64,000 nt of DNA from NCBI GenBank assembly GCA_031216915.1, contig CM062296.1, positions 62,981,084 to 63,045,083 of the forward strand. The letters are read 5' to 3'. The stretch is from Pictodentalium vernedei (taxonomy: Eukaryota > Mollusca > Scaphopoda > Dentaliida > Dentaliidae). Below the pieces are notes generated by a model. That model searched no databases. It saw only the letters and a list, made by a program, of their open reading frames with translations, and was not told where the DNA came from. Each line of letters begins with the position of its first letter. The stretch's first letter is position 1. A program made the position numbers and the translations under genes. Shown in pieces: positions 1-12,737 of this stretch.

Positions 1-19
1 TGCGTTGGGTAAAGGGTTA
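1..19. mobile_element. MITE family A, right terminus only
   Basis: The window opens with GTTGGGTAAAGGGTTA, the terminal motif found at the ends of at least eight other palindromic MITE copies in this window. The rest of the copy lies off the left edge. Confidence 0.6.
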
Positions 20-223
20 AAAACTAATCTAATACGATTCAGCCAGTATTGTATCCTAGTGTAATTTCTTCTATTGGACAAATGATTCGTTTATCTTGAA
101 GGAAAATGGCCCAGAGTATCCTTTACCCCAAACATTGACATTGCTTATCTTTTCTATTCTTTCACCCTCCTGATAAATCTAGTAATTACATTAAAATCAA
201 TTTGAACAAAAGTCTCGCTAAGA

Positions 224-318
224 ATGTAAAATATGAACCTCGTCCACTAAATTCGATTTGGGCCTCGGTTTTAGCGAGGCCCAAATCGAATTTAATGGAC
301 GAGGTTCATATTTTACAT
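224..318. repeat. Long perfect palindrome
   Basis: Two arms of about 45 bases starting ATGTAAAATATGAACC are inverted around a short centre. Such a structure could form a long hairpin. It resembles the palindromic cores of the MITEs in this window, but no terminal repeats or target duplication were identified here. Confidence 0.75.
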
Positions 319-3161
319 ACTTATCGGGGACTCATGAGAGATTCTCTATATATACATTTTTTTTTGTCACAAATTATTGCCTGTTGGCACTCTTCAATAA
401 TTTGTAATAAAACAAATTTTGATGATCAAATTCAGACCACCAAAAATAAAATGGCCTTCAACCAGTTAAAATCAATTTTAGCAGAAGTCTCACCATATCA
501 GATATCAGACTTGGTAATTTTGGAATGGTGGATTCTCGTTATTTTAAAATCTTTTCAAAACATTTTATCCTGACAACTACTCTCCACTTTCGATCAAAAT
601 CCCTCAATGTTGATGGTTTTCATTTTACCATGTCCGTCTTCTTCTGCAATCAAACACCTAACTTTCGTGTTCTCTATTAGATGCCCAAACCTGGGTCCAA
701 CGGAGTCTATTCCCTATTATGTAATGTGTAGATACAGTTCTGATAAATGAATATTATACATCTACTTACTTTTATAAAGCTTGATTTGATTTTCTGATTG
801 TCAGCCTAACTGTACTCTTAGTAAATGTCACGTGCAAAACTGACGCTCTGACAAATTGTAACGACCTCTGTGACACAGTCTGTGTCTCACAAAGATTTGA
901 TACGCCACGAGTTTTAAATATGCATGCTTCACATTTATTGACATATTGTAAAACGTCTCTTTACATGATCAATATTCACGATATGATTTATATGCGTTTG
1001 TCAACTTCCTTGAATGTTATCGACAACGCACTCATGTTGGTACAATTTTGAGTAAACACACCCTTTGCAGATGTTTTCTTTTCTCAAATTCTTTGAATGT
1101 TATTGGCAACGTCCTCGTGTGGGATGCAGGGGGAGGAGGTGGTTGCTATCTGTCGGGAGTACAGGCGCAGAGGGAATGTGGAATGCTGTACCAGGATGGC
1201 CAATGGATGGATTTCCAGGAGGTCTGTAGGAATTGTCAGATGATTCTGGTTTTCGAAGCGTATATAAAGCACGAGAGGGAAGTGGAGCAGTTGAATGGGA
1301 GGTTAGATAAGGCGGAATTGCTCGTGGTTACCCCAATAAAAGTATCATTTTGAGGTGAATGGAAAGTGGTTGGCAGCTTGAAGAGAAGGGCAAGGGGGAA
1401 GAAGAATACTTTTGATGTCGAGTATGAGGGGGTAGTTAAAGGGATGGTCCGTAGAGTACAGACAGGGGAACCCTGAGTGGAGTTAGAGGCAGGAAGACCA
1501 AATATTAATTTAAAAAGGTTACCGACGTTAGTGTATTCGAATTATCCTTCTAACCATTTTTTGCTCCTAATTATAATCGTATCTACATATTAAATAAACT
1601 TTCCTTGAAATTATCAATGATACAAATTCCCCCTATGACATTTTCCAGACAGCAGGCCAAGATTTGGGGCTTTCTGCATCAATACACGTTACTCAACACG
1701 ACATTCATTAATATTCATAACCTGTCTGTCAACACGAACGGTAAAGCATTGTAAAATGTTCATCTATTTATCAAATGCGGTTTCCTTTGCTGAACTGGAA
1801 ATTGTCACTTGCTGCAGAATATACTGTTCAATATATGTATTTCTACAGGTAATTTTGAAAGTTTGAATTCCAAGATCGGTTTCAAATTCACAGTTGAAGT
1901 CCGATGGAAATTTAGGGTTACAATGGACTAAATGAGTGAGATTTGCTCATAATAGTTTTACGGTCGGCATAAACTTTTAGGGTCGATCGGGTTACCTTAA
2001 ACATAGTATTTTTTTGTCCTGACATAACACCCTCTGTAATGTTTTTGCCGACGATGTGCATTGCTACCACGGTATTTTACTCAAAATTGCAGATTGTCGA
2101 GAGTGAATTTCCAAGACTGAATTACTTCGGTAAATCTTGGCGACAGAAAGTGGGATGCCGACTAATCGACTTCGACTGGATGTTTGGGGGTCGAATAATC
2201 GCCTTCAGAATCCCAGAGCCGGGTTTTGTTTCCCTGCATTGAAATGAGTTTTGAAGGGTTTTAAGTGATTTTATGCAAAAAATGAGAGAATTGCCATATT
2301 ACTTTAGGGACTCTGTACCCCAGTTAGGGTGGGGGCAATAAGGCGTAGTATATGTTAGTGATGTTCGCAAGTTGATCAGAAATAAACTTAACAGTAACAA
2401 AATGTCAGTGAAAGTTTACAAAAAAAAAACAATTCTGCCAAAAGGTGGCCTCAAAATTAACTATATATTTTCACGTACAATGAGAAAATTGTCATTCAGT
2501 GGCAATGTTTTATCAGGAATAGCATGGATGGATTTTCCGTTTAACGTTGTATTAACACTTCAACCAGAACAATACCAGTATGCATACCCACATGTACAGG
2601 GACATGGGGGCTGCAATTTTGTACCCAATGGGTATTTTTTATTAGGACTAACATGACAGGAGAGTTTTAGGTACAAAGTTGTTAAACCCTTCATTCATTA
2701 ACCCTTCGCACAACACCGCCCGGCACTCATACATTTACAGATATCGAGCTGAAATGTGTCACCTGATGTAATTTTAAGAGAAAAGGGATATGGGATAAGT
2801 CCCAATTGCAAATGATGTAACCACACTTGTAAAACCTTCAAACACAGCAACTCTGGAAGACTGGAGAGCTGGTGGAATGCATGGCGCGGCGACCTTTGCA
2901 GGTTGTGAATAAGTGTGAGTTTTATCAAAATTTGTTGATATTTAAATACGGTGTGTTTTATGTTGGTCACATTTTTATGGGGACATGACTGCACTAATTT
3001 CTCTAGAAAACCAACTGTCATGCGAATGCAGCTGTAACTGGATTATAGACCATTGATAGATAACCTCCAAACGCAGATAAAGCCTGCACAAATAGTGTGT
3101 TCACTACGACAGATGAGTAAACAACAAAGAAGTCTGATTAAATTGCATGTCATAACGTGGT
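319..3161. other. Host non-coding DNA, no gene recognised
   Basis: About 2.8 kb without a convincing coding region. Positions 366-760 are one arm of a dispersed repeat whose inverted partner is at 3686-4206. Short open frames near 1048-1353, 2039-2242, 2372-2656 and 2698-3021 show no recognised motif and look like chance openings. Confidence 0.5.
366..760. repeat. Dispersed repeat, inverted partner of 3686-4206
   Basis: Several blocks reappear as reverse complements near 3780-4200, for example ACTCTCCACTTTCGAT and the block around the CACTCTTCAATAATTTGT motif. The two copies form an inverted pair about 3.5 kb apart. The repeat family is not recognised. Confidence 0.6.
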
Positions 3162-3173
3162 CTTTGATCAGGT

Positions 3174-3423
3174 GTTATTATTATTATTATTATTTATTGG
3201 TGTTTAAGGTCACATATTTATGCACAATGGCTAATCATGACCGTGACAGTTTTAGGAGTGGAGGAAGCCGGAGTACCCGGAGAAAACCACCGCGCAACGA
3301 CGAGCAGCTGTCAGCTCCCCAACATTGTAGCTCCGCACTGCAGCACAGGCAGGGTTAGATTGGTTGAAGACATGCGCACCGTCGACGTGCAGTACGCCTT
3401 AGTACACGGCGTCATGGTGCCCC
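3174..3423 (-). mobile_element. SINE, 5'-truncated, reverse orientation
   Basis: Read on the minus strand this is the body shared with the SINEs at 6658 and 19998: the ACGCCGTGTACTAAGGCGTA region, then the AGCTGACAGCTGCTCGTCG block, then a tail of ATA/TAA repeats. The head and promoter are absent. The insertion is flanked by the 12-bp direct repeat CTTTGATCAGGT (3162-3173 and 3424-3435), so the truncation happened at insertion, as is typical for target-primed reverse transcription. Confidence 0.88.
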
Positions 3424-3435
3424 CTTTGATCAGGT

Positions 3436-5206
3436 AAGGAGAACGTTCGCAACAACAAAAATAAATACGAAATATATAACTCTAGAGCTCGTGACGTATC
3501 ATGCACTTGTGAGAAATACAGTTCGGTATAATTTGTCAGAATTTCGCATCACATTTTCTATGGGTACATAGAATGGTGTAGTTTGGCTGTCCGTAAGAAA
3601 ATGAAACAGTGTTTAAAGGTAAGTGGATTCACACTACTCACTAAAAGATTAGGAGTAAATCTGTTGGGCCTACATGTAATTGGGAGCATCTAATAGAGAA
3701 TACATAAATTAGGGATTTGGTTTCAGAAGAGGAGAATCCTGGTAAGATGGAGCGCATCTACATGTGTAGAGGATATTGGTGGATTTTAATCGAAAGTGGA
3801 GAGCAGTTGTCAGAATTAAAACGCTTTGAATGTGTTTTTGAATAACGAGAATCCACCATTTCAAAAATACTTAGATACATCATATGGTAGGTGTGGGCAT
3901 CTAAAAGATAACAAAAAATATGGGATTTGTCAGAGAAGAAGACGGACATACTAAAATGAAGCACATCTACATTGATGGATTTTAATTAAAAAGTGGGAGC
4001 AGTATTGAATAGGTTTTAGAATAACAAGAATTCACCATTCAAAATTAGTGAAATCGGAAATCTGATATAGTGAGACTTCTGTTCAAATTGATTTTGACTG
4101 GTTAAAGGCCACATTATTTTTGGTGTTCTGAATTTGTTCTTCAAAATTGTTCTATTACAAATAATTGAAGAGTGCCCACAGGCACTCTTCAATTATTTGT
4201 AATAAAACAAATGTATATAAACAAACTATTATTTACTTTTGACTGAATATGAAATATAAACAAGGAAAATGTTGGCTTTTCCTCTGGTACCATCATTTTT
4301 TTGAAAGCCCTGATAGTAGCTTCTAGCACTCACCTAGTTCATTTGGTTGCTGGATTTATCACGAGGGGTGAAAAAGTAAAAATATAAGCAGCGACAATGT
4401 CTTCAGCAGCGTCACTGTCTGGAGTAAAAGATAGTCTGGAACTTCTTCCCTCGTGATAACTAAATCATTTTTCCAATAGTCCTAGAGCAGACGATCTCCA
4501 AATTTATGACGAGCCCTTTCTAATGAGGGGGGTATACTGCTCAGTTTGGAAATTACGGGGACGGATGCGATCGATTCGTTTAATAATGGGTTAATCAATT
4601 TGACCAGCATGTAAGAATAAGAAATCTTAATCCACTGCACACTAGTGTCAAAATATCGAAATCTTAAAACAGCTAATTTCTCCCATAATGCAACTGGAAA
4701 TTTAACTAATTAAATACCTTTGTCTCAGCGCGCGGTGTGCTTTGACAAACAAGACTGGATTATTTAAATTCCGAGTTGCATTATTAGAAAAAAAATTGCA
4801 ACTTGTTGATATGTTGACTCAAGTGTGGGGTGGCTTTTGTGTTTGAATCTTGCATGGTACATTGCTAGGGAAACATAACTTGCTGTACATCTCTGGAAGA
4901 AACAAATTAAAACCTGAACATGATTTGAGTAGAAGATCATGAATCGTTACCAGAGAAAAAAATGTTGAGCTGGTTTAGTGTGCAAGCTGGGGAAATCAAG
5001 ATGGGTTCAAACAAGATTTCTTAAAACGGTTCTTTTCTTAATGCGTAACAGAACAGCCATTGACGTACGGGGAGAATGGATGACTCATTTGACGTCCTTA
5101 GTAAAATTCGGTCCTCGATAAACTCGAAAAATACGCAACTTCCTGCCCTAAATTGTCGATGTACAGAACTCGCACCAAAAATGGAAGGATTGTCATCAAA
5201 AACGTA
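3436..5206. other. Host non-coding DNA with repeat copies
   Basis: No gene was recognised. The stretch holds the inverted repeat copy at 3686-4206 and otherwise unassigned AT-rich sequence. Confidence 0.5.
3686..4206. repeat. Inverted copy of the 366-760 repeat, internally duplicated
   Basis: This stretch is the reverse complement of blocks in 366-760. It also contains an internal tandem duplication of roughly 200 bases: the GCATCTAA...TGGATTTTAAT module occurs near 3686 and again near 3890. It ends in a palindrome at about 4153-4206 whose arms read TTACAAATAATTGAAGAGTG and its complement. Confidence 0.6.
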
Positions 5207-5463
5207 CAGTACGTGGAGAGTGGATTGTAACTAAATCACCCGCGGAGTGGAGTTATCGCCCAAGCTATAACTTTCAAATTCTGTACATATCGACAGAAAA
5301 CACAAGCAATGTTTCAGCCAATGGACCTCCGGGTTTAACCCGGAGGTCCATTGGCTGAAACTTTGATTATGCTGGTTATGCTTTGCAAAAAAATTGCAAT
5401 TATTGCTCGAGTGGAATCTCCACTCTGCGAGTGATTTGGTGATAATACACTCTCCACGTACTG
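5207..5463. mobile_element. MITE family C (TA target, CAGTACGTGG ends)
   Basis: Terminal inverted repeats begin CAGTACGTGGAGAGT and the copy is flanked by TA on both sides. The centre is the palindrome CAATGGACCTCCGGGTTTAA, also used by family B. The family member at 33018 has an empty site elsewhere in this window, which confirms the TA target. TA duplication and CAGT ends are typical of Tc1/mariner non-autonomous elements. Confidence 0.85.
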
Positions 5464-6643
5464 TAATCAAAACAACTATCCCCGCTGGGAAGAATGTCCG
5501 AAGACATTATTAAAAGAAAGTAGCTGAATATTAGATCACAACATCTTTCATTGGGGATTCATGACTCTTCAGTTCAAAACGAAAAAGCTTCAAATAAAAT
5601 ATATTATTTATTAACAAAAATGCACAGTGCTGAAATAACGTGTAATCAAAAAAAATAATGTTTCGATATAGCGATTTTCATTCTATGATTGCCTCAGAAG
5701 ATCTTTATTTCTGTGGATTTTTATTTTCTTGACAAAAGTGCTGAAAAAGAAATAGCTTTTGCCCGTGAGCATTGCAAGTAAACTAAATCGTCTGTATTTT
5801 TATTACACCCCTAACGTCTAATTATAATAGGAATCGGTAAAAACTAAATTGCTTTCTCCCTTCACTAGTGAGATCAAACACCTCGGTGATTAACATTTCG
5901 TGTGAACTTGAAATTTACAAATTAATTTTCATAAGCCCAAAACAAAAGTTGTTCTCGCTCCACTAGTGAGTGTAAACAAGACGCGGCAGATCACGATGTA
6001 ATTATTTCAATTCAATGTTGAAGAATTATTATTGAAGCGAAAATGAAGTAGAAATTTCATTTTACTGAATTTGTTTGTGGCAACAAATTACGTCATTTCG
6101 CCAACAATCCCGATAACTATTTTGTGTGGATGTCCACAACATCCAATGTGATCTGTGTCAGCGGAAACATCGATCAGCTGATTGTATAAACAGATTTCTT
6201 GCGTGGTATGGGCGCCGGTTTGATTCGTTTCAGTTGAAGCTTCAAAGGAAAGGGGTATAATAAAAAAAAATCTAATGTTTTCTTGTGAATACCGGGATTA
6301 ATCTCATTCGTGAGTGAGAGAATTTGAAATTTCACTCGCAGCAAAGCTGCGAGTGAAATTTCAAATTCTCTCACTCACGAATGAGATTAATCCCGGTACT
6401 CACAAGAAAACATTAGATAACCTCTGTATCTTTTACTCTCACACACAATATCATCTTTCTTTCTTTTAAATATTAGGTTTTCAAATGTTTAAAAAAACCT
6501 CTACAAAACCTTATCATGTGACCCCTAATGGAACGAGGTCGAAGAGATCGTTCCTTTGATGGGCCACATGGAGTGGCTTTGTTGATTTTTTTTTTAAAAC
6601 TGGTTAACGTTGTTTTTCAAATTCAGCATTCAGCATTACACTT
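5464..6643. other. Host non-coding DNA
   Basis: Nothing coding was recognised. A long palindrome occupies 6271-6417. Confidence 0.5.
6271..6417. repeat. Long palindrome
   Basis: Arms of about 70 bases beginning TCTAATGTTTTCTTGTGA meet at a centre reading AGCAAAGCTGCGAGTG. It has the look of a palindromic MITE core. Confidence 0.75.
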
Positions 6644-6657
6644 CATAGATAGTAAAG

Positions 6658-6992
6658 GGAGCACGGTGGCTCAGTAGGTAGAGGTGCAGGCTGCAAGTCG
6701 AGAGGTCCTCGGTTCGAATCACACCTGCGGCAACCGCGTTGTGTCCTTGGGCAAGACACTTCATCTCCATTGCCCGCGTGGGGGCACGATGACGCCGTGT
6801 ACTAAGGCGTACTGCACGTCGATGGCAGTGCGGAGTTACGATGTTGGGGAGCTGGCAGCTGCTCGTCGTTGCTCGGTGCTTCTCTCCGGGTACTCCGGCT
6901 TCCTCCACCCGTAAAACTGTCACGGTCATGATTATCCATTGTGCATAAATATGTGACCTTAAACATCAATAAATAAATAAATAAATAAATAA
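6658..6992 (+). mobile_element. tRNA-derived SINE, full length
   Basis: The head carries RNA polymerase III promoter boxes like those of a tRNA gene: box A TGGCTCAGTAGG and box B GGTTCGAATC. The body contains TGTCCTTGGGCAAGACACTT and the tail is a run of AAAT repeats. A 14-bp target duplication, CATAGATAGTAAAG, flanks it (6644-6657 and 6993-7006). Open frames inside it are not genes. Confidence 0.93.
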
Positions 6993-7006
6993 CATAGATA
7001 GTAAAG

Positions 7007-8639
7007 ACTGGTTAGAATCCCAAGGCACTCACACTCGCCAAACAGGTTGTATTTAAATGAATGTACATTTTAAAATGATCAGAGTCACACAGTTGACACC
7101 GGAAGTCCTGTGACGTGACTGTAGGTCTACTGGGATACATGCACATGTAATTACGAAAATAGACATTAAAATCCGCCTGCATGTCATATGTTGTCACCTC
7201 ATAGTGGCCATTACAAGAAAACTAGATCTTTTGTATTTAACCCTTTACCCATCACCATGATATCAAAATTTATTTAATGCTCAGGCATCAATTCACACTG
7301 AAAAATTAAGTCATATTCCCCTGTCGGTCGGCAAAACGAAATATCAAAATGATATTTAGAAATCGATATTTCATCGTTGGTTCGGATGACGAATCACATG
7401 TACTTTAAACGAGTCAGCACATCAGTAATGAATTCAAGAGTCTCAAATACAAACGAATTCGAATAATTGATAGTGACAGTGACTAAATCAATTCATTAAA
7501 TCAGCGGTTTCAAAGTTTGACTTTCTCATTCACCTTCCAGCGAAAAGCCGAAATCACTTTCAAATTTCTTCAGTTCAACTTCACACGTCTTCAGTGCATT
7601 GAGTTCCAAAAAAATAAAATGACTCGTCTTGTTATTGAAAATAAGAAAGTGGTGTTTTTTGTTATTGTTCTATTTCTTCGAAACACATTGCGATTATTTC
7701 AATTCGCCAGCCTTGGTAAATCGTAAAGTTAGGGGAGAAATAAGACGGGACTACTTTTTGTGCGGATATTCACACATTCCAATGGTTGGAGTTTGGTTGT
7801 TGTAATTTTTGTATGGACGCCGGTTCGGCACATAAATTTTGCGCCTTAATGGCAAATAAAGGCCACAAATTGGAGAGTTTGTAGTCGTAGAGCATTAAAT
7901 AAAAAGAAAATTCACGAAAATTTGATGAATACCGAAAATATCTCGTTCGTGGCTACAAGAAATATGAGGATCTTCACTCGCGACTGCGTCGCTCGTGAAG
8001 ATCCTCATATTTCTTTGTAGCCACTCACGAGATATTTTCGGTATTCATCAAATTTTCGTGAATATCCTCTATGTATTATTGCAATTTTTTTTTTAATTAT
8101 TCCAAAAACATCATGTGACACCTCACCGGAACGTGTTCAGGTTTTTCATAGACTGAAAAACCTGAGCAGAATCGCTAAACTCATGGGCCTCCTCGAGAAT
8201 CAGCTACATAGCAGTGTTATTGTTTCTATTTCTTTACACAAATAATTTGGCCTCATGTGATTCAACATAGGGCGTAACGTTTTTCTGCCTTTGGGCTCTT
8301 GTCAAAGGCAAATGGTTAAATCTGTTCGGGGAATAAAATCCCAAAACATGAAAGTCTGGCTGCTTATGATATGCGCTATTCTCCACCCTGAGTGTTTGGT
8401 TGCATCATAAGAACCACAGACTGAAATTAAAGTTTATCGTTGTGGATAGGGTAAGCCTAGTGATATTATATGGTGTGCATGTCTTGAATCGAAAATATGA
8501 GCACATTTCAAGAACGATTCAACATTTCTTGACACGGCAATAGAAACTTCTGATAGTGCATTTCTCTAAGATTCCAGTGTTTCGCCAAAAGCGTTCCACA
8601 GGGCTTTTTACATAAGAGCAGCCAAAAATTACATTAACC
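7007..8639. other. Host non-coding DNA
   Basis: No gene was recognised. A single MITE-A-like terminus (TAACCCTTTACC) is visible near 7238 and a palindrome at 7910-8063. Confidence 0.5.
7910..8063. repeat. Long palindrome
   Basis: Arms of about 70 bases beginning ATTCACGAAAATTTGATG are inverted around GACTGCGTCGC. The architecture is the same as the 6271 and 9793 palindromes, but the sequence differs. Confidence 0.75.
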
Positions 8640-9272
8640 TCATCCTCCTCGCCAAGAGGTTATATCCATTTCCGATGAAGTAATTTGCATTTGGCAAAAA
8701 TCGGTCTTCCACATGCCATAACTTGGGTTTGACAAGAACACAAAAAGTATTTTACACATGTAGTTCCTTGACAATTTCCATGGCAGGTTTCACGATAGCA
8801 GGGGTATCTGCTTTCTCAAAGAAAAGGGGGAGTAGTGATATGACCGCGGAAGGATCGTACACATCTTCTGAGCAGGTAGTATGATAAGCTGACCCTGGTA
8901 CCCCAGTTGGTTTCGCACATGTAGTCTCTATTAAGTTAATGGCAGTGTCTCTCTGCTGACGTTCTTTCCCCAAACCTGATTCCAGTGTTCTACATTTGCC
9001 TTTTGAACGTTCGGAACAGAAACAGTTGTCTGTGACTGATATTGGTGTAACAATTGCACTGCATACAATTCAGAAGGTGGGGTTAATAACTTACTTCTGA
9101 AGAACACGCTGGTGGTTGTACTCTTCGTGTTACCTTTGTATTGCCAGCCGTAGAATAACACTATTGTCTGTTCCACGACATGAACTGCCAGCATTGGTTG
9201 CAAGAGTTTATGATGGATATTATCCACAGCATCTACATAATGCTGGTGGGCACAACATTCCATCGGAGCCAT
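8640..9272 (-). pseudogene. Decayed ORF of a dispersed metazoan repeat family
   Basis: On the minus strand an open frame from 9272 to 8931 continues in another frame from 8973 to 8752 and then, past a stop, as a recognisable block down to about 8640 (motifs VMACGRP, IFAKCK, GEED). The pattern resembles an uncharacterised protein found in many copies in animal genomes with a PLFA..K.IQW-like motif. The assignment is from memory of the family pattern and is tentative. At least one frameshift and one stop show that it is dead. No transposase domain was identified. Confidence 0.4.
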
Positions 9273-9510
9273 ACAAGTTGTAAAATGAGGTGGCCATGAG
9301 TTTTCGATTTAGAGAATTCTTTATTGATTTCAGTTAGATTTTGTATTTTATTACTTTCCAAAGTGTGATTTACTAGGATTTCCGGGTTTGATTATAAACG
9401 ATAACTTCACAAGTGAATTTATGCAATCAACAATTGTGTCACGTATCCGTGCGCGCAAACGAAGACGCTTTGCCGCGGGTATAATGGGGGGGGGGGCTTC
9501 ATTGTTTTTT

Positions 9511-9756
9511 TTAGCCCTTTACCTAGCATCAAAGGATGACGACACTTGCAAAGATAATTCTTGAATAACTATTATTTTCAATTTTGTCTCAAACACATAG
9601 GTTATGACCCCTCGTTGAAACGAGCTCGACGAGCTCGTTCCAATGAGGGGTCATAACCTATGTTTTAGAGACAAAAATAAAAAAATAATGAAAATTAATT
9701 GGCGATTTTTGAGAAAAGAGCTGGTCGGTTTTGGCTGTTACGTTAAGTAAAGGGTT
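9511..9756. mobile_element. MITE family A
   Basis: The copy starts TTAGCCCTTTACCTAG and ends GTTAAGTAAAGGGTT. The centre is a near-perfect palindrome, GTTATGACCCCTCGTTG... against its complement, about 70 bases long. It belongs to a family of about 240-250 bp whose internal open frames are not genes. Confidence 0.85.
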
Positions 9757-9792
9757 GAATATAATTATCGTTAATAATGAAAAGAAATAAAC

Positions 9793-9951
9793 AGAGTAAT
9801 CGCTTGACTGGACTGGTTACGTGAAATAATTCATTCGAGGCGAGGGACTATATTGTAAAGCACTCGTGCGCATTCGCGAACTCGTGTTTGTACAACGTCC
9901 CTCACCTCTCGTGAATTATTTCACGTAACCAGTCCAGTCAAACGATTACTC
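9793..9951. repeat. Palindrome with about 55-base arms
   Basis: Arms read GAGTAATCGCTTGACTGG and its complement, separated by a spacer of about 50 bases around 9850-9900. Confidence 0.7.
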
Positions 9952-10202
9952 TCTATATAATTTATTTCGGGTACTGTTTCAATTGTCAAACCAATGTTTA
10001 ATGGTACAAAGGGATTCATGTTCTCTTGTATGTCTGAAGTCGGAAGTGTTTTCAGGCTTGTGTTTTTTGGCATTTTAAAATAAGATCTGTGAGACCGTGT
10101 GGCATTCTTGTGTATCCAGCATATCGTTATATATGTTTGTACCACAAAGAAACATGGAAACAAGCATGCGAGTCATTGGTGCAGTAGACATTTGACAATT
10201 CC

Positions 10203-10366
10203 TACACTCTAAATTCGACTGGGTTGAAATTTAACCCAACCATAAGGTAGGGTAAAAATGGGTTGTTTATTGGGTCATTTTGAACAAAATTGACTTTTTC
10301 ACTTTGTTGAAAAAATGGGTTATTGACTTTAAACCCAAAATTGAGTTAAATTTTGAGAACTTGGTG
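10203..10366. mobile_element. MITE family D, short copy
   Basis: It begins CACTCTAAATTCGACTGGGT, which is the inverse of the right end of the larger copy at 18893-19722. The interior is rich in AACCCA/TGGGTT words. The right end is diverged. Confidence 0.55.
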
Positions 10367-11055
10367 CATATTATTTCGTATAAATGTTATTAAGTATTTT
10401 GTGGATTATTTAATTTATTGAAGCTTATAAAAGTTCTCAAATATATGGAAATAAAAGGGAATGTTCTTTCAAATGGATTTTTTTCTAAAATTGGCTTATT
10501 GCATTTTCAAATTCGAAAACCCCGCCACAAATAACATCGTCTTCTGCATCATTCACTTGGCGGTCAAAACATGTGATATCTCCCATCAACGTCGCGCCAA
10601 AAGAAAAAGAGAAAAAAAGAAGACAATCTTTCCTATCACCGCCATTCTGTCCATCGTCTCTTGGACATATTCACACGTGCGTGTCCACGCTGTATTTTAT
10701 TACTGGTGCTCTTGTCTATTTCGAAAGACATGCTGATCTACAGAAATTTGGCTGACCGACCAGGAAGTGATTGTGAAAAAACTGTTGAAAGACTGGAATT
10801 TGACAGAATCAAGGCAAACATTTGAAGGTAGTATCTACAATAATTCGACACATATCAGTTTGGTGAGTGTGAAGATGTGACCGTTATTAATGGGGCGGCG
10901 ATGCAAATGTTTTCACTGTTTCAGCCACAGAAATGGTATGTCAATTTACCACACAGAACAACATAAAAAATTGAAATATTGAAATAGGTTTTAAAATACA
11001 GGGGGCATTTGGCAATTTGAAAGGGCTCTGGGATGTTCTGTAACTTCTGTTCCAA

Positions 11056-11860
11056 GACTAGTCCAAACTTGAACCCACGGCCTCTGCCTGTAATGTAATG
11101 TTTTGGTTTCTCACCTCATCAGAATAATACCGTATCCTATGCTATGTGATCGAAAAAGGGTACTTTTAAATTCTATTTCAAATATAGTTCAGCTATTGGA
11201 AGGTTGTGACTGCCCACTGCATTCAGATGCAGTCCATTCAAATAAAGTTTAATTCCGGCCGGCGGTTACTTGGAGGTACATGTACGCTAGTCCAAACTTG
11301 AACCCACAGTCTGTAATATAATTTGGGGAATTAGTACGTCCTGTGAGTCCAATGCTGACCCATTCAAGACTTTCTAGATTCGATACAAGTTGTTTGCTCG
11401 TGATCCACCTAGCATCATATCTCGCCTCATCAGAACAATATAACATACCCACTGGCCAGGAGCTTTGTGTCGATACATGTGATCGAAAGAGGGACACATT
11501 ATACACATTATGAGCAATATGTCAATATCGAAACATGTTGGTCACTTCATAAATTCTCAAATGTTGTATTTTTACTCGAAAATCATCAGTATCTCACTTT
11601 CAATCACATATCCACACAAAACTCCTGGATATGTTATATTGTTCTGATGAGGTGAGATTACATTAGTCCAAACTTGGACCCACAGTCCGTAATATAATTT
11701 TTGGGGGTTGGTTAGGCCTGTCGGTCCAATGCTCTCGATCCCCATGCTGTACTATATGATCGGCAAACGATTTACTTGCCGGTCTATCTCACCTTGTGAG
11801 AACAATATGACATATCCTGAAGCTTTGTGTTAGTATGTGACCGAAAGAAGGATAATTGTA
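11056..11860. repeat. Three diverged tandem copies of one unit
   Basis: The block TAGTCCAAACTTGAACCCAC starts copies near 11060, 11288 and 11664 (the last with one change). Each is followed by a CTCACCT..TCAGAACAATAT block and a TGTGATCGAAAGA block. Unit lengths differ (about 230 and 376 bases), so the copies have suffered insertions or deletions. Confidence 0.65.
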
Positions 11861-12025
11861 AAAAACAAAAACCTCTATGTTGGAAGCGTTCGGTCACTGT
11901 ATTGTTCAGAATGAAAGATTCATATCATCGAAGTGGTTCGTGAGAATGAAGTTGGCAGCCATGTTTTGTATTTTTAAACATTATGACGTCATTTATTCCT
12001 TAGGCGATTGGTTGCAATCAGGGAA

Positions 12026-12098
12026 TTTTTTCCAGCCCAGTGATCTCTACCAGAGTTATATTAATATAACTCTGGTAGAGATCACTGAGCTGGAAAAA
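12026..12098. repeat. Perfect hairpin
   Basis: Arms of about 36 bases, beginning TTTTCCAGCCCAGTGATC, meet at TATATTAATATAAC. Only one position in the arms appears mismatched. Confidence 0.8.
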
Positions 12099-12161
12099 AT
12101 TTGGACTGGAACTACATACGTTCTCGGGTTAAAAAATCGTATACGAAATTTTCAAGATCTA

Positions 12162-12299
12162 CAGTTAAAACTAGAAGTCCTGTCATGAATTGCGCGCTAA
12201 TAGCACGTCAATCTGCGAACTTTTTTTCGTAGTATGGCTATCAAATTCTGTACATAAGGCCTGAGCACAAGCAATGTTTCAGCCAATGGACCTCCGGGT
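12162..12299. mobile_element. MITE family B, left half
   Basis: It begins CAGTTAAAACTAGAAGTCCT after TA and runs into the family core CAATGGACCTCCGGGTAA, where the match stops. Either the right half is lost or about 1.6 kb lies between it and the core-like block at 13936. Confidence 0.75.
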
Positions 12300-12681
12300 A
12301 AACTTCATTTCCCCTAACAGAATGCAAATTGAAAGGGCCAGGTAGAACTTTGCTTATTTTATTAAAATTCTGTTTAAGTGCTCCTCGGGGCTGATCAGCC
12401 CGGACTCAAGGCAAGCCCTGGATTCAGTGATTTTACTCATAGTCAGCAGGTCATCATAGGATTAGGACTCATTTAAAACAACTCTCAACTCTGTAATGCC
12501 AATGAAGGTTCAACATTTCCTAAAAATTTTGACATGTTAATTGCATAGAGTTCATTGTAGTTCTAATAAACTCCTGTTTATTGTATAAAAAATATTGTAA
12601 TGTGACGAGATATTACTGTAAGTCACCAACTTTCCTTTATTTATCAACCTATTTGGCCCCACTACATCCAATTGAGGGATT

Positions 12682-12737
12682 TAATATATTATGCCTTGTT
12701 TGCCAGAGCTCCTTGAGCTCTGTCAAACAAGATATAA
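12682..12737. repeat. Short palindrome, family of 17807-17859
   Basis: Arms contain CTTGTTTG.CAGAGCT and the inverse AGCTCTGTCAAACAAG. The same arms recur at 17807-17859. Confidence 0.65.

Larger units (their letters stand above)
10367..12161. other. Host non-coding DNA with a threefold repeat
   Basis: No gene was recognised. Short frames at 10461-10736, 11249-11506 and 11877-12188 lack recognisable domains. A threefold repeat covers 11056-11860. Confidence 0.5.

Noticed and set aside
6636..6929. Open frames on both strands near 6636-6929 and 20066-20254
   Set aside because: They lie entirely within SINEs.
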